Positions 37,585-46,689 of a stretch of 55,328 nt of DNA are shown here, piece by piece. Source of the stretch: a virus. The position numbers and the translations under genes were made by a program. The notes under the pieces are model-generated. The model did not search any database. It was not told where the DNA came from and worked only from the letters and a program-made list of their open reading frames with translations. The DNA lies in the IMG/VR virus record IMGVR_UViG_3300045303_000219, positions 1 through 55,328 of that record; one strand, given 5' to 3'. Positions within the stretch are counted from its first letter, which is position 1. Every line of letters starts with the position of its first letter.

Positions 37585-38338
37585 TGAATATCATCCTCCA
37601 TTGTGTGCCGTCGAACTGGAAAATCGCGGCGGTTGTTGTGTTCAGATACATGTCCTGCGCTTGCACGTTTGCCATCGTCCCGATCGGGTCGGCGGCCCCG
37701 GTGAACCAGAGGCTGCCCCGGGTGCCTTTCGATCCGGTTGCCCCGGTAGGCCCCGGCGGTCCTTCCGGCCCCGGCGGCCCCTCGACGTAGATCACATCCC
37801 CGCCCCCGGGTGCGGGCGGCGTGGGCGGCGGTAGCGCCTGCACCACCGGCGGCGTTTTGAAAATGCTGTTCCGATCGTAAGGCGTGTCCGTGCCGAAAAT
37901 GACGTTTCTGATTTTCAGCTGGACGTCGCAGATGAGGTGCCCGGCTACCACGTCGGCATCGAAGAGCACGTTCACGAGTTCGGCGCGCGGTTCCCAATAG
38001 TAAATCGCGTCCAGAATCGCGATCGTAGCCTCCGAGGCATTATCAATTGGGCGGTCTACGATCGAGGCATCGACGCCGAGTAGGCGCTCCAGCGCGGCGC
38101 TGAAAACCGGCGTTGCCAGAATCGTTTTCACGTTTTGAAAAATCTCCTTGTAGGCAATGGCCCCGAAATCGATCGTTTCAAACGAGAGCATGTTCAGCGG
38201 GATGCCGTCGGCGTCGGCAAATTTGATCCGCCAGTTCACGCCGAGATCTCCGACCGTCCCGTGCCCGGGAAAGGCATCCTTGATCATCGGCGGGACCCCG
38301 GTGCCGGTGCCGGGAGGTGTAGTGAGGCTGCCTGCCAT
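37568..38338 (-). CDS. Baseplate wedge gp25/W-like domain fused to collagen repeats
   Basis: ATG at 38338 gives 256 aa. Residues 30-150 match gp25/gpW wedge proteins (DGIPLNMLSFETIDFGAIAY, LLGVDASIVDRPIDNASEAT, AELVNVLFDADVVAGHLICD). After a Pro-rich linker come collagen triplets (GPPGPEGPPGPTGATGSKGT) and a QAQDMYLNTTTAAIFQFDG unit shared with the next two genes. A gp25-collagen fusion in one frame is not something I know from standard phages. Confidence 0.75.
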   Translation of the reverse strand: MAGSLTTPPGTGTGVPPMIKDAFPGHGTVGDLGVNWRIKFADADGIPLNMLSFETIDFGAIAYKEIFQNVKTILATPVFSAALERLLGVDASIVDRPIDNASEATIAILDAIYYWEPRAELVNVLFDADVVAGHLICDVQLKIRNVIFGTDTPYDRNSIFKTPPVVQALPPPTPPAPGGGDVIYVEGPPGPEGPPGPTGATGSKGTRGSLWFTGAADPIGTMANVQAQDMYLNTTTAAIFQFDGTQWRMIFNGVAT

Positions 38339-38339
38339 T

Positions 38340-38813
38340 TTATAGTCCTCCTGAACCGATAAAACTGCCGAAGCCCGGAATGCCCAGCTGCGAAAGTAGG
38401 CCCTCACTGAACGCGATATATTCTTGGAACGTCGCCTGCAGCTCGACCGCGATTAGTTTGCCCCCGGGCAACCAGTGTTTGTGCGTTTCCTGCAGCTCGG
38501 TGATCACGAAAAGGGAAAGGCCCGGCCCCATAGGTTTGCCGCCGATCACGAGCGGCGCCGCCAGCGCGTTTTCGTGGAACAGATGCCACTCCGCAAGGAT
38601 CGGATTCGGGTCCCCGCACCAGCTCGCGTCGAGGTTCACGTTCATCGTTATTTTAACGAGATCGTTCCCGGCCCACTCCAGCAGCGGTTTGCGCATGTGC
38701 ACCATGTGCGCATTAAAGCGCCCGGTGTAGTGCCGGGTCACCTCCTGAAAGGTGTGGATGCGCCCGCGGGCACGCCCGAAAACCACCGCGCCGTAAATGC
38801 CCTCAACCGCCAT
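38340..38813 (-). CDS. Tail protein U-like (P2 gpU family)
   Basis: ATG at 38813 overlaps the end of gene V. KPLLEWAGNDLVKITMNVNL, CGDPNPILAEWHLF, LVIGGKPMGPGLSLFVITEL and GGKLIAVELQATFQEY follow the P2 gpU pattern (tail-end completion). The order V, U, W on this strand is as in Mu/P2-like relatives with rearranged baseplate genes. Confidence 0.7.
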   Translation of the reverse strand: MAVEGIYGAVVFGRARGRIHTFQEVTRHYTGRFNAHMVHMRKPLLEWAGNDLVKITMNVNLDASWCGDPNPILAEWHLFHENALAAPLVIGGKPMGPGLSLFVITELQETHKHWLPGGKLIAVELQATFQEYIAFSEGLLSQLGIPGFGSFIGSGGL

Positions 38814-39606
38814 AACGAGCCTCCAATTGCGAGAACCGGATTTCAAGCGCCCGGACCTGCGCTTCCAGCTTCGCTATTCGTTCATCGCGCTGCGTGCCCG
38901 CGGTGTGGTAGCCGATATTGTCGTGGTGCACGCCGTGCGTTTCCATGTTCCCGGTGTGATCGATGGCGCCGGTGATTTTGACCGCGCCTTTCAGCTCGAT
39001 GTTTGTCGCCTCCAGCACGATCTTCTGCTGCTTGATGTTCACCGTGCCGGTCGGGCTTTCGACGTTGATATTCCCGGTCGCCGATTTCACCAGCACGTCG
39101 CCGTCGGCTTCCAGATTCATTTTGGCGCCGTCGGTGGTCTTGAGGTTCACGTCCTTTTTGATCGTGGCATCCCAGCCGCCTTTGAAATCCTGCTTCAGAA
39201 ATACCTCGGCGTCCTCGTTCGCGTCGCGCGTTTCGGTGTGCCCGCCTTCCCATTCGGTGTAATCGAGAAGCGGGTCGGTGACCGGCGGCGGGGATTTGCT
39301 GGTGTAAAAGGAGCCGATCGCCACGTAGTTGCTGGTCCCGTTCGCCAGCTTCACCATGAGCACGTTGTCGTCACACCGGGGCACGGCGAAGCTCTTTTTC
39401 GCCTGCGACGCTATTTGTAGCACCGGGACCGGCTTCGTGATGAGCGGCTGCCCTTCGTGATCGACCCGGTCGGGCATGCTCACCCGCACGTTTGCCCCCT
39501 TTTCGCTGCACTCGATTTTTTGCACCTTGCCGATTACTACGGCCACGCCGAAGCGGTTGTCCCAGCCCTTCGTGTAGTCGGTGTCCGAAAGGATGTTTTT
39601 AGCCAT
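38803..39606 (-). CDS. Baseplate spike protein V
   Basis: ATG at 39606 after GGGGGG gives 267 aa. An OB-like N-terminal domain (WDNRFGVAVVIGKVQKIECS, RVSMPDRVDHEG) precedes beta-helix repeats (KMNLEADGDVLVKSATGNIN, VNIKQQKIVLEATNIELKG) and the HGVHHDNIGYHTAGTQ tip, where His pairs normally bind iron. A C-terminal coiled coil (RIAKLEAQVRALEIRFSQLE) ends it. It is the membrane-piercing tip. Confidence 0.9.
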   Translation of the reverse strand: MAKNILSDTDYTKGWDNRFGVAVVIGKVQKIECSEKGANVRVSMPDRVDHEGQPLITKPVPVLQIASQAKKSFAVPRCDDNVLMVKLANGTSNYVAIGSFYTSKSPPPVTDPLLDYTEWEGGHTETRDANEDAEVFLKQDFKGGWDATIKKDVNLKTTDGAKMNLEADGDVLVKSATGNINVESPTGTVNIKQQKIVLEATNIELKGAVKITGAIDHTGNMETHGVHHDNIGYHTAGTQRDERIAKLEAQVRALEIRFSQLEARYGG

Positions 39607-39725
39607 AGGCCCCCCTGTGCGCCCGGGCGCCCCCGGCGGTATGACCGCCCGGGATCGGGCAAATGAGCCCCGTGGCGGGCAGCGTGGCGCGGCGCCGGGG
39701 CGGTTTATGCGGTGATCGTGCCATG

Positions 39726-40883
39726 TCAGTAGCCGGTGAGGCACTTCCGCACGGTCAGCTCGGTGTTATATTCCGGGCCGACTTCGTGGTGTGCCGATTC
39801 GATGAACCAAGTCCCGTCGTATTGCCCGACCCCTTTCAGGGTGAAAGTTTGCCCGGCGGCAATGAGCGGGTTGCCGAGCGAGAGGGCGATCTTGCCGGTG
39901 AATTTGTGTTTGTTTTTGTCGCGCAGGACGGCCTTCGCTTTCACGCTATCGGAGGCGTTCCACTGCGAGGCGCTGCCCTCGCTCACCGGCACCTCGCGCG
40001 AACCGTTCCCGCCGCCGTTGCCGCCGTTGCCGCCGTCCTCCTGCTCCTCGTCGGTGTCTTCGTTCACGTTGTGATCGACGTCGCTATCGGCGGCATCATC
40101 GTCCTCCTCGGTCGATTCAGCTTCGCCCTCCGAGGTTTCGCCGCTCTCGACCACCGTGTGTTTCACCTTCGCCTTTTTCGCGGTGTCGGCGATCGTCGAG
40201 GTGAAGGTGCCGCCCGCCATGCGGTAAAATGAACCGAAGCCGGTCCCCGGGACGTTGCCGTAGACGATGGCAAATTTGGGCGCCTCCGACTCGAGTTTCT
40301 CCTCGTCGAAAATAACGATCTTGTTGCGGTGCACCTTGATCGCCAGCTTGGCGTTTGCGCAGCGCTTCATGAGGAAGCCCAGCGCGCTTTCATCGTGCTG
40401 CTCGGTGCGCGTGTAGCGCGGGTTATTTTCGGCCTGAAAGTCGACGCTCATTTTGTTCTCCCCGGCGATCTGGTCGGCGATATCTTTCAGGTTCGCATCG
40501 TCCCATCCCCGGCTTTCGTTCGCCGATTTGAGGCGCACATTTGTCGGGATCGAGTTTGCCTTTATGTGCACCTTTTGATCCGGCAATTCGAATTCTACGG
40601 AGTCGATCCAGAAGGTGCCGCAGTCGAGCGAAAGGTCCGACCCGATCGGCGTGAACCAGCGCTCGGTGATAATGCCGACGTCGAGGGTCGCGCCCTTTTG
40701 CGGCGCCCATGTGCTGATAAACTTCATGTCGCGATCCGAAAGCTCGATCGAAAGGTCGTCGGCCTTTTTCCCGTCGCAGTTGTCGGTGTAACTGAGGCTG
40801 ATGAAGTAGGGCGCCAGCTTACTGAAAAAATCCTCGCCGCCCATACTGATCGACGGATGTGCTGCGCGAACTTGGCCGATCAT
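39726..40883 (-). CDS. Late control gene D protein / tail hub (gpD-like)
   Basis: ATG at 40883; the 385-aa product has PYFISLSYTDNCDGKKADDL, GTFWIDSVEFELPDQKVHIK and the TEQHDESALGFLMKRCANAK signature of gpD hub proteins. Between residues about 250 and 320 an acidic, Gly-rich insertion (EGEAESTEEDDDAADSDVDH then GGNGGNGGGNG) is disordered and unlike P2 gpD. It overlaps gpX by ATGA. Confidence 0.88.
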   Translation of the reverse strand: MIGQVRAAHPSISMGGEDFFSKLAPYFISLSYTDNCDGKKADDLSIELSDRDMKFISTWAPQKGATLDVGIITERWFTPIGSDLSLDCGTFWIDSVEFELPDQKVHIKANSIPTNVRLKSANESRGWDDANLKDIADQIAGENKMSVDFQAENNPRYTRTEQHDESALGFLMKRCANAKLAIKVHRNKIVIFDEEKLESEAPKFAIVYGNVPGTGFGSFYRMAGGTFTSTIADTAKKAKVKHTVVESGETSEGEAESTEEDDDAADSDVDHNVNEDTDEEQEDGGNGGNGGGNGSREVPVSEGSASQWNASDSVKAKAVLRDKNKHKFTGKIALSLGNPLIAAGQTFTLKGVGQYDGTWFIESAHHEVGPEYNTELTVRKCLTGY

Positions 40884-41221
40884 TTTGCGGGACCCACGGC
40901 GGCGCTTTTCCACGGCACCAGCGGAATTTCGATTTCGATTTCTCGATCGGGCACGATCACCGCGAGGCCCGCCGGAAAATTTGAGACCTCCCGTAGCGGG
41001 TAGTTTGCCTCAAGGAGCCGATACATGAGGCGCTCATTGCCGCGCTTCATGCCGTAGGCCCGCATGGCGATCGTGTCCCACCAGTCGCCCTGCGTAGAAA
41101 TGATCACCCGCGGCGTGGCCGGTTTCCCGAGCGCGATCCAGATCGGGTCGGTGATCGTCACGCCGGGCGGCGCCTCGAATTCCGGCGGCATCGGCGGCTG
41201 AATGTCGAGCGCCTTATCCAT
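40880..41221 (-). CDS. Tail protein X-like (LysM-type)
   Basis: The 113-aa protein contains QGDWWDTIAMRAYGMKRGNE then RLMYRLLEANYPLREVSNFP, the LysM-like pattern of gpX, which links the tube and the hub. It overlaps the tape-measure stop by 8 nt and gpD by ATGA, so translation is coupled. Confidence 0.85.
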   Translation of the reverse strand: MDKALDIQPPMPPEFEAPPGVTITDPIWIALGKPATPRVIISTQGDWWDTIAMRAYGMKRGNERLMYRLLEANYPLREVSNFPAGLAVIVPDREIEIEIPLVPWKSAAVGPAK

Positions 41222-43622
41222 AGCCGCCCTCGTAACTCAATCGCCGTTCGTGTGTTTGCGCCCGTTTGAAATGCGAAACGAAGTCCCGGGCGAGATCGCG
41301 CAGGCGCGCGTCCAGCGCCCGCTGCTCCTCTTCGCCCATGTTCCCGTTCACCGTGATCACCGGCGCGAAATGGACCGCGGTGTGCGCCGCACCGGGTGCA
41401 CCCCCGGCGGCGCCGCGGGACAAAGGCACCACGGCCTCCGGTCCCCTCTCGCCGATAGCGGCAAGGATCGGCTTTGTGACGATGCCCCCGTCCGCCAGCC
41501 CGGCTACGCTTGCCCCCGCCTCTGCCGCCCTCTTCGATTCAAGATAGGCCGCGGTTTTGTATTGCTCGCCAAATCCGTGCCCATAGGAATAGCCTTCGCC
41601 GCGGATGTATTCCCGGTTCCCGACGTTCACGCCCTGATCGGTCATGCCCCGCATCACATTGCGGCCCGCGGCCACTTCGTCGATCATGGCCTTCACCTGT
41701 TCGGAGCGCTGGTCGGAAAGGCCCTTCGCCATCGTCGCCTGCGTTTCGCCCCGGTTATACGGGCCATAAAAGCCGCCCTTGATCATCTGCTCGATGCCCC
41801 CGTATTTGCCCGCGCGTTTGTAGGCGACCGAGCGGTTGACCAAATTTTCGAGCACGTCCTTCTGGCCTTCGGCACCGCTCATCTCGCGCGTCAGCGTCGC
41901 CGAGACGAGGTTGCGCAGCTCGGGCCGTTCCAAATCCTTAATGATGTCGGCCCGCTCGGCGGCGATCGATTTCGTCGCTTCAGCCGAGAGCGGCACCGCG
42001 GGGATGGCTTTCTCTGCACCCGCTACACCGGCGGCGCTGGCGTAGTGCGACGCGATCGCTTCCTGCTCGCCCCCGCCCATCTGCTGGCCGTAGGCGGTCG
42101 CGGCTTCCTTGCCCTCGGAAAACATCTTTTTGATGCCCTCCCACGAAAAACCCTTCATCCACGTCCAGATGCTTTTGATGTCTTCGAACACCCGGAGAAA
42201 ATAATCTTTGAACGCCTGCCCGACCGCCTTCGCTACCTCGATCAGCGTCGTTTTCCACCACTCGGCGATCGCACCCATGTCGGCCCACACCTTTGCCCAC
42301 GCGGTGCCTACGCCCTCCCAGTCGCCGGTGAAGATCGCAATGACCGATTTGAAAATTGCGATCACGAAATCGAAACCGGCTTTAAAGGAAACTTTGAAGC
42401 CCTCGATGAAGTGCTCGATGACCGCCGCGGTGCCCGGGAACATTTGTTTTATGGCGTCCCACTTCGCCCACATGAGTGCGATCGCGGCTACCACGGCCAG
42501 CACCGCGATCACGATGAGGCCGATCGGATTTGCGACCGCGACGATGATCGGGATGATGGTGCCGAGCACGCTTAGGCCCGCGAGGGCCGCGACTATAACC
42601 CCGACCGTAATCGCGATCGCGCCGAAATGATCTTGGCACCATTTCAGAATGTTTTTCATCTGCTGAAAGCGCTCGGTCTTTTGGAATTCGTGCCACCACG
42701 GAATGAGCTGGGTGCGAACGACGTTGCCCAATTTCGTGACCAGCTTGAGCAGCAGCTTCATGCCCGCAATGAGCAGCGGCCCGACTTCCGGCAGCGCCGC
42801 CTTCCACGCATCGGCCAGCTCGGCCTGCGCCGGTAGCAGCTGCTCGCCGATGTCTTGCGCCATGTTTTTGATGGCGTTGCGGAAAAGTTGAATCCGGCCT
42901 TCGGGCGTGTTCCGGGCCTGCTTGTTCACGTCCTTGTAATTGTCCCCGAGGATTTTCATCAGCGCGTGGTAGCGCGCCACTTTGCCGGTCACCTTTGAAA
43001 ACTCCTTGGCCTGCTCCTTCGTGATATCGACGCCCTGCTTTTGTAGCGAGAGCACCTTGCCGCTGGAGACCGCCTTTTTAAACGCGTTGGCCATCGCAAC
43101 CGCATCCTGCTGCGTAGCCGTGACGCCGACCGTAGCGACCAGCAGGTCCGCCATTTTGTCGGTGGTCTCCTGAATATATTTTGACGGGATTTTCGCCCGG
43201 GCGAGAACCACGGCCATATCGTCGAGCAGGTCCTTTTGTAGCACGCCCTGCTCCTCAAGCGCTTGGTTGTGCGCGTAGATGCGCTTGAGTTCCTCTTCCG
43301 CGCCGCCCTTGCCCCGCTTTCGGATCTCGTCCATTTGCCGCAGCGAAACGAGAAGGGACCGGGTGCGCTGGTGCGCCTCGACGGCCTCCTCGGTCGCGGT
43401 GCCGAAAATCTGCTGAAAGATCTTGCCCGCTAGAAATCCGCCGAACACCGCGAACAAGCCGCCGAAGGCGAGCGTCAGCTTTTTAATCACCCCGCCGACG
43501 CGCGACGCTGCCGCCTGTAGGCCCCGGAGGCGTGCGTTCGCGGCTGTCATTGCCCCGCGGAACGTGCCGAGCAGCTTGGCGCCTATAGCGAAGACCGCCG
43601 TGTATTGGCGCTTCGGACCCAC
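41214..43622 (-). CDS. Tape-measure protein with internal hydrolase-like domain
   Basis: The 802-aa product starts GTG at 43622 behind a near-perfect AAGGAGGTGAT. It has two hydrophobic clusters (VIKKLTLAFGGLFAVFGGFL; AIAITVGVIVAALAGLSVLG) and long Ala-rich helices, as tape measures do. Around residues 590-715 (SATLTREMSGAEGQKDVLEN, FYGPYNRGETQATMAKGL) is a segment like SleB-type cell-wall hydrolases. A hydrolase-like part would help DNA cross the wall. Length predicts a tail of about 120 nm if the usual 0.15 nm per residue applies. Confidence 0.9.
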   Translation of the reverse strand: MGPKRQYTAVFAIGAKLLGTFRGAMTAANARLRGLQAAASRVGGVIKKLTLAFGGLFAVFGGFLAGKIFQQIFGTATEEAVEAHQRTRSLLVSLRQMDEIRKRGKGGAEEELKRIYAHNQALEEQGVLQKDLLDDMAVVLARAKIPSKYIQETTDKMADLLVATVGVTATQQDAVAMANAFKKAVSSGKVLSLQKQGVDITKEQAKEFSKVTGKVARYHALMKILGDNYKDVNKQARNTPEGRIQLFRNAIKNMAQDIGEQLLPAQAELADAWKAALPEVGPLLIAGMKLLLKLVTKLGNVVRTQLIPWWHEFQKTERFQQMKNILKWCQDHFGAIAITVGVIVAALAGLSVLGTIIPIIVAVANPIGLIVIAVLAVVAAIALMWAKWDAIKQMFPGTAAVIEHFIEGFKVSFKAGFDFVIAIFKSVIAIFTGDWEGVGTAWAKVWADMGAIAEWWKTTLIEVAKAVGQAFKDYFLRVFEDIKSIWTWMKGFSWEGIKKMFSEGKEAATAYGQQMGGGEQEAIASHYASAAGVAGAEKAIPAVPLSAEATKSIAAERADIIKDLERPELRNLVSATLTREMSGAEGQKDVLENLVNRSVAYKRAGKYGGIEQMIKGGFYGPYNRGETQATMAKGLSDQRSEQVKAMIDEVAAGRNVMRGMTDQGVNVGNREYIRGEGYSYGHGFGEQYKTAAYLESKRAAEAGASVAGLADGGIVTKPILAAIGERGPEAVVPLSRGAAGGAPGAAHTAVHFAPVITVNGNMGEEEQRALDARLRDLARDFVSHFKRAQTHERRLSYEGGYG

Positions 43623-43629
43623 TAGTGAA

Positions 43630-43773
43630 TCACCTCCTTTTTGCCGCCTGCTCGGCGGCTTCGTTTTCCTCGGCCAGCTGGTCGCTCAAGACCAGCAGGT
43701 ATTTTAGCACCTCGGGAATCGGCAGCCCCATCCAGTAATCGACGCTGCCGCAACCGGCCCGCGCCAAACGCAT
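43630..43773 (-). CDS. Downstream tail-assembly chaperone (E'-like), possibly made by -1 frameshift
   Basis: A 47-codon frame (ATG 43773, TGA 43630) encodes MRLARAGCGSVDYWMGLPIP then EVLKYLLVLSDQLAEENE. The frame is -1 relative to the chaperone upstream and stays open back past its stop to beyond CTAAAAG (minus, about 43840), where it reads KSLWQLAGRGESITDLLRSL. P2-like phages make E+E' by such a shift. No canonical slippery heptamer was found. Its last codons form the strong ribosome site of the tape measure. Confidence 0.6.
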   Translation of the reverse strand: MRLARAGCGSVDYWMGLPIPEVLKYLLVLSDQLAEENEAAEQAAKRR

Positions 43774-43796
43774 CGTTAGCGAGCGCAGGAGATCGG

Positions 43797-44249
43797 TTAT
43801 TGATTCTCCTCTTCCGGCGAGCTGCCACAGGCTTTTAGGACTTCTGTCCGCAGCGGTGTGTAAACCCGCCGCGGCAATTTTAGAATTACGCCGAGTGGGA
43901 CGTTCGCCAGATGCGAGGCAATGATGCAGTGATACAGGTGCTTCAGTTCCGGCAGGGGCATCTCGTTTTTTTCGGCCTTGTAGAGGTGCTGAAACTCCCG
44001 CTCCGCACGCTGAAAATCTTTGCCGATCATCGCGTCGAAGTCCAAAATGAGTTCGCGGTATGTCCGCCCGTCGAATTCGACCGGCGGATCGAGCTTCACC
44101 CGTAGCGGGGGCTGCGGTTTCTCAAACGCAAGGTCCCGGTATTGCGGCACGTCGTCCGGCTCGGGGGGCACCGGGTGCGGGCCGGTTTCGTCGTTGTCGG
44201 TGTGCGGGCGTGCGGGTAGTGCTTCCTCTTGTAGTAATGTTCTGTCCAT
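43797..44249 (-). CDS. Tail-assembly chaperone (E-like)
   Basis: ATG at 44249 follows AGAGG. The 150-aa product (VEFDGRTYRELILDFDAMIG, LPELKHLYHCIIASHLANVP) has the gene position, between tail tube and tape measure, and the helical C-terminus of E-like chaperones. These coat the tape measure before tube assembly. The end VLKACGSSPEEENQ overlaps the -1 frame. Confidence 0.78.
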   Translation of the reverse strand: MDRTLLQEEALPARPHTDNDETGPHPVPPEPDDVPQYRDLAFEKPQPPLRVKLDPPVEFDGRTYRELILDFDAMIGKDFQRAEREFQHLYKAEKNEMPLPELKHLYHCIIASHLANVPLGVILKLPRRVYTPLRTEVLKACGSSPEEENQ

Positions 44250-44288
44250 AGGTTCTACCTCTTACGGCACGCGCGCACTGGCACGCAA

Positions 44289-44816
44289 TTACAATCCGAT
44301 CAGCTGCCGAATGCGCCGGGCACTATCGACCAGCTGGATGCCGTTAAACCACCGGCACACCGCGTTCTCCTTGTCGATTTCAAACATGATCCGGTCATTG
44401 CGCAGCACCCGGAGGCTGATCAGCTCATATTCGCTCTCGCCTTCGCCCTTCGTGCCGACCTCCAGCTTGCCCAAGTTAAAACTTTTTGGCGCGGTGCCCA
44501 TGATGTAGCGCCAGCCCGCGTGAATGATTCGGTTGGTGCCGGAATCGTGCAGCTGGATCGCGGACCACGCGTCGAGCTGGGCACCGTCTTGGATCGTAGC
44601 GAACACGGCATCGTCGTCGATCGTGAGCCATTTAAGTTTCACACTATACGGCTGGAAGTGCGCCTGAACGGGCATGTCGATCTCACCGAAAATCCCGCTG
44701 CCCTTCAGGGAATCGGTGAGGTTCTGTAGGTTCGGCAATTCTACATCGGCCAGACCGATAAGGCGCCGCCCCTGCAGGAAGATTGAGTAATTCGTGACGT
44801 GATTTGGTATTTGCAT
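44289..44816 (-). CDS. Tail tube protein (P2 FII-like)
   Basis: ATG at 44816 follows AGGAG. IPNHVTNYSIFLQGRRLIGL ADVELPNLQNLTDSLKGSGI and GEIDMPVQAHFQPYSVKLKW are FII-type sequences; the 175-aa length is right. It lies downstream of the sheath gene as in P2. Confidence 0.92.
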   Translation of the reverse strand: MQIPNHVTNYSIFLQGRRLIGLADVELPNLQNLTDSLKGSGIFGEIDMPVQAHFQPYSVKLKWLTIDDDAVFATIQDGAQLDAWSAIQLHDSGTNRIIHAGWRYIMGTAPKSFNLGKLEVGTKGEGESEYELISLRVLRNDRIMFEIDKENAVCRWFNGIQLVDSARRIRQLIGL

Positions 44817-44849
44817 TGGGGTCTCCTGTTGGGTGTTTTCGGGTTGGGT

Positions 44850-46352
44850 TTATGCCGCCGCCGTGGTCTCCTGCCCGGCCCACAAATCCTCCACATACGG
44901 CAGCCAATATTCTATGCGGAAATCGATCCACTCCGCGGGGGTCGGGACCGCGATGTAGACGTGGAAAACGTAATGGCCGTTGAGTAGCTCGGTCGCCGGG
45001 TTTTCATCATGCCGGAATTCACACCGGGCACCGAGTAGCGCTTCGGAATTGCTGAGGCCGTCGAGCCAGAGTTGGATGCTATTCACCACGGCATCGATTA
45101 GGCGCCGGTTCCCGGGCTCGTCTACCTTTTGCCAGATCGTCAGGACGAGGGTGTTGCCGATGAAATCGAACATCCGGCGAACCGAGATGAACATATCTTT
45201 GACGTCGGTGTTGCTCGGGTAGGAGGCCGTCCGGTTGCCCCACGAGCGCCAGCCCCCGATGAAATTGAGGGCCGTGATTACGCCCTGCGAGTTGAGCATG
45301 TTCGCGTCGAGCAGGTGCATCGGCAGCTCGCTACCGTCGGCCAGCAGCAGCGCATTCATGCGCAGCGATTTGTTGCTGGGCGAGTGATACGGCAGGCCGT
45401 TCCCGCGGTAGGCGTCGGTCCACTGCATGAGCGGCCCCTGTTGCGATGCGAAATTATAAACATTCTGCCCGGTCGATCCGACCAGCGCGGGCTTCCCGAA
45501 AAGGCACTGCTGCCGCGGAAAGACGATATTGTTTCCGTTTTTCCACGCGTTCACGGCCTGCGCCGTAGTGACCGCCTCGGTGTCGACATCGATGAGGCAC
45601 GTAGCCACGAAGCAGCCGTTGATGTTTTCGCACTTCGCCTCCATGACCGCGGCGACCATCGGGTCGGACGAGAACTTCGGGCAGATCACGATGCCGGGCA
45701 CTTTGCCGGTCGCCTGAAACACGTCCTCGATCACCTCCAGCCCGGTGCGTGCCCCGGTGCTTTGTTCGATGCCGCCGATGATGTCGGTAGCCGTGAGCGG
45801 CGTCGCACTCGGGATTTTACCCTCAAGCGTCAGCACCGAATCGGGCGCGGCGATCGCGCCGGTAGCGATGCGGGTGATGACCACCTTGTTCGCTTTGGAA
45901 AGCGAGAGCAGGTAATCGGTGCCCTCCACGTAGGTGATCGTCGCCGCTTCATCTTTCACGGCGACCGTCCACATGATCAGCTCTTCAGCCGTGTCGACCT
46001 GCCCGGCGGCGAGCGTGACCTGTTTCGGCGCGAGCGTAGTGGCCCCGGTCTCCGGGTCGTTGACCGCCACGTAGATCACCGGGAACACGCCGAACAAAAC
46101 GAAGGCGGCGTTCATGTGCTCACAGATGTCGTAGGTGTCCCAGTCGGTGGAGTAGCCGAGCACCTGCACGGCGTCCTCGTAGCGGTTAAAAATGAGCGGC
46201 TTGTTGATTGCGTCCTTGCCGCCTTTCGATAGGTGCAGCGGGGCGGCGCCGAAGACGACATTTACGCCGACGTCGGCTTGAACGGGTGCGATGACGCTAG
46301 TGGGCACGTCGGCCCAGCTGACGCCGTGTTTAAATGGTCCGAGGTTTGGCAT
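44850..46352 (-). CDS. Tail sheath protein (P2 FI-like)
   Basis: ATG at 46352 gives 500 aa, starting MPNLGPFKHGVSWADVPTSV. The core (INKPLIFNRYEDAVQVLGYS, VRRMFDFIGNTLVLTIWQKV, ALLGARCEFRHDENPATELL) matches contractile sheaths. Sheath plus tube proves a contractile tail. It overlaps the previous gene by 23 nt. Confidence 0.93.
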   Translation of the reverse strand: MPNLGPFKHGVSWADVPTSVIAPVQADVGVNVVFGAAPLHLSKGGKDAINKPLIFNRYEDAVQVLGYSTDWDTYDICEHMNAAFVLFGVFPVIYVAVNDPETGATTLAPKQVTLAAGQVDTAEELIMWTVAVKDEAATITYVEGTDYLLSLSKANKVVITRIATGAIAAPDSVLTLEGKIPSATPLTATDIIGGIEQSTGARTGLEVIEDVFQATGKVPGIVICPKFSSDPMVAAVMEAKCENINGCFVATCLIDVDTEAVTTAQAVNAWKNGNNIVFPRQQCLFGKPALVGSTGQNVYNFASQQGPLMQWTDAYRGNGLPYHSPSNKSLRMNALLLADGSELPMHLLDANMLNSQGVITALNFIGGWRSWGNRTASYPSNTDVKDMFISVRRMFDFIGNTLVLTIWQKVDEPGNRRLIDAVVNSIQLWLDGLSNSEALLGARCEFRHDENPATELLNGHYVFHVYIAVPTPAEWIDFRIEYWLPYVEDLWAGQETTAAA

Positions 46353-46689
46353 GATGTGATTCCAGTTGTATGCCCGAGGAGGGCGTTGGGGTTTGTTTTT
46401 GCGTGTGCGCGAGCCATTGCTGGACCGCGCGGTAAAATTCAACGTGTGAGCCGGTCGTGCCCTTCATATTGTGAGCGTAATCAAAGTTGAGTTCCCGGCG
46501 CACCTTCGCGCATTCGGCGACCGGCACAAAGAGCGCACCGAGTGCCGGGCATGCCGCGATCGAATCGTAGAGGTGCGGATGAATCCCGTCGCGGAAGAGC
46601 GCCGCGTAGCCGAGGCCGAGGTGCCGGATGTGCGGCCCCATGTAGATTACGTGGCCCTTGATTCTGTAAGGCTCGTCCTTGTTTTTCAT
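46330..46689 (-). CDS. Hypothetical protein (119 aa) in tail gene cluster
   Basis: ATG at 46689 overlaps the previous TGA (ATGA) and the end overlaps the sheath gene. The sequence (IKGHVIYMGPHIRHLGLGYA, VPVAECAKVRRELNFDYAHN) looks folded, with several His and aromatic residues. No family was recognised; its place suggests a tail accessory or moron gene. Confidence 0.6.
   Translation of the reverse strand: MKNKDEPYRIKGHVIYMGPHIRHLGLGYAALFRDGIHPHLYDSIAACPALGALFVPVAECAKVRRELNFDYAHNMKGTTGSHVEFYRAVQQWLAHTQKQTPTPSSGIQLESHHAKPRTI

Noticed and set aside
41202-42575. 457-aa open frame opposite the tape-measure gene
   Set aside because: It is antisense to a clear tape measure, is rich in Arg, His and Asp with no family pattern, and has no promoter or ribosome site. 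Long antisense frames are expected in GC-rich DNA.
45129-46232. 367-aa plus-strand frame opposite the sheath gene
   Set aside because: Mirror of the sheath frame with biased composition; the sheath call is certain.
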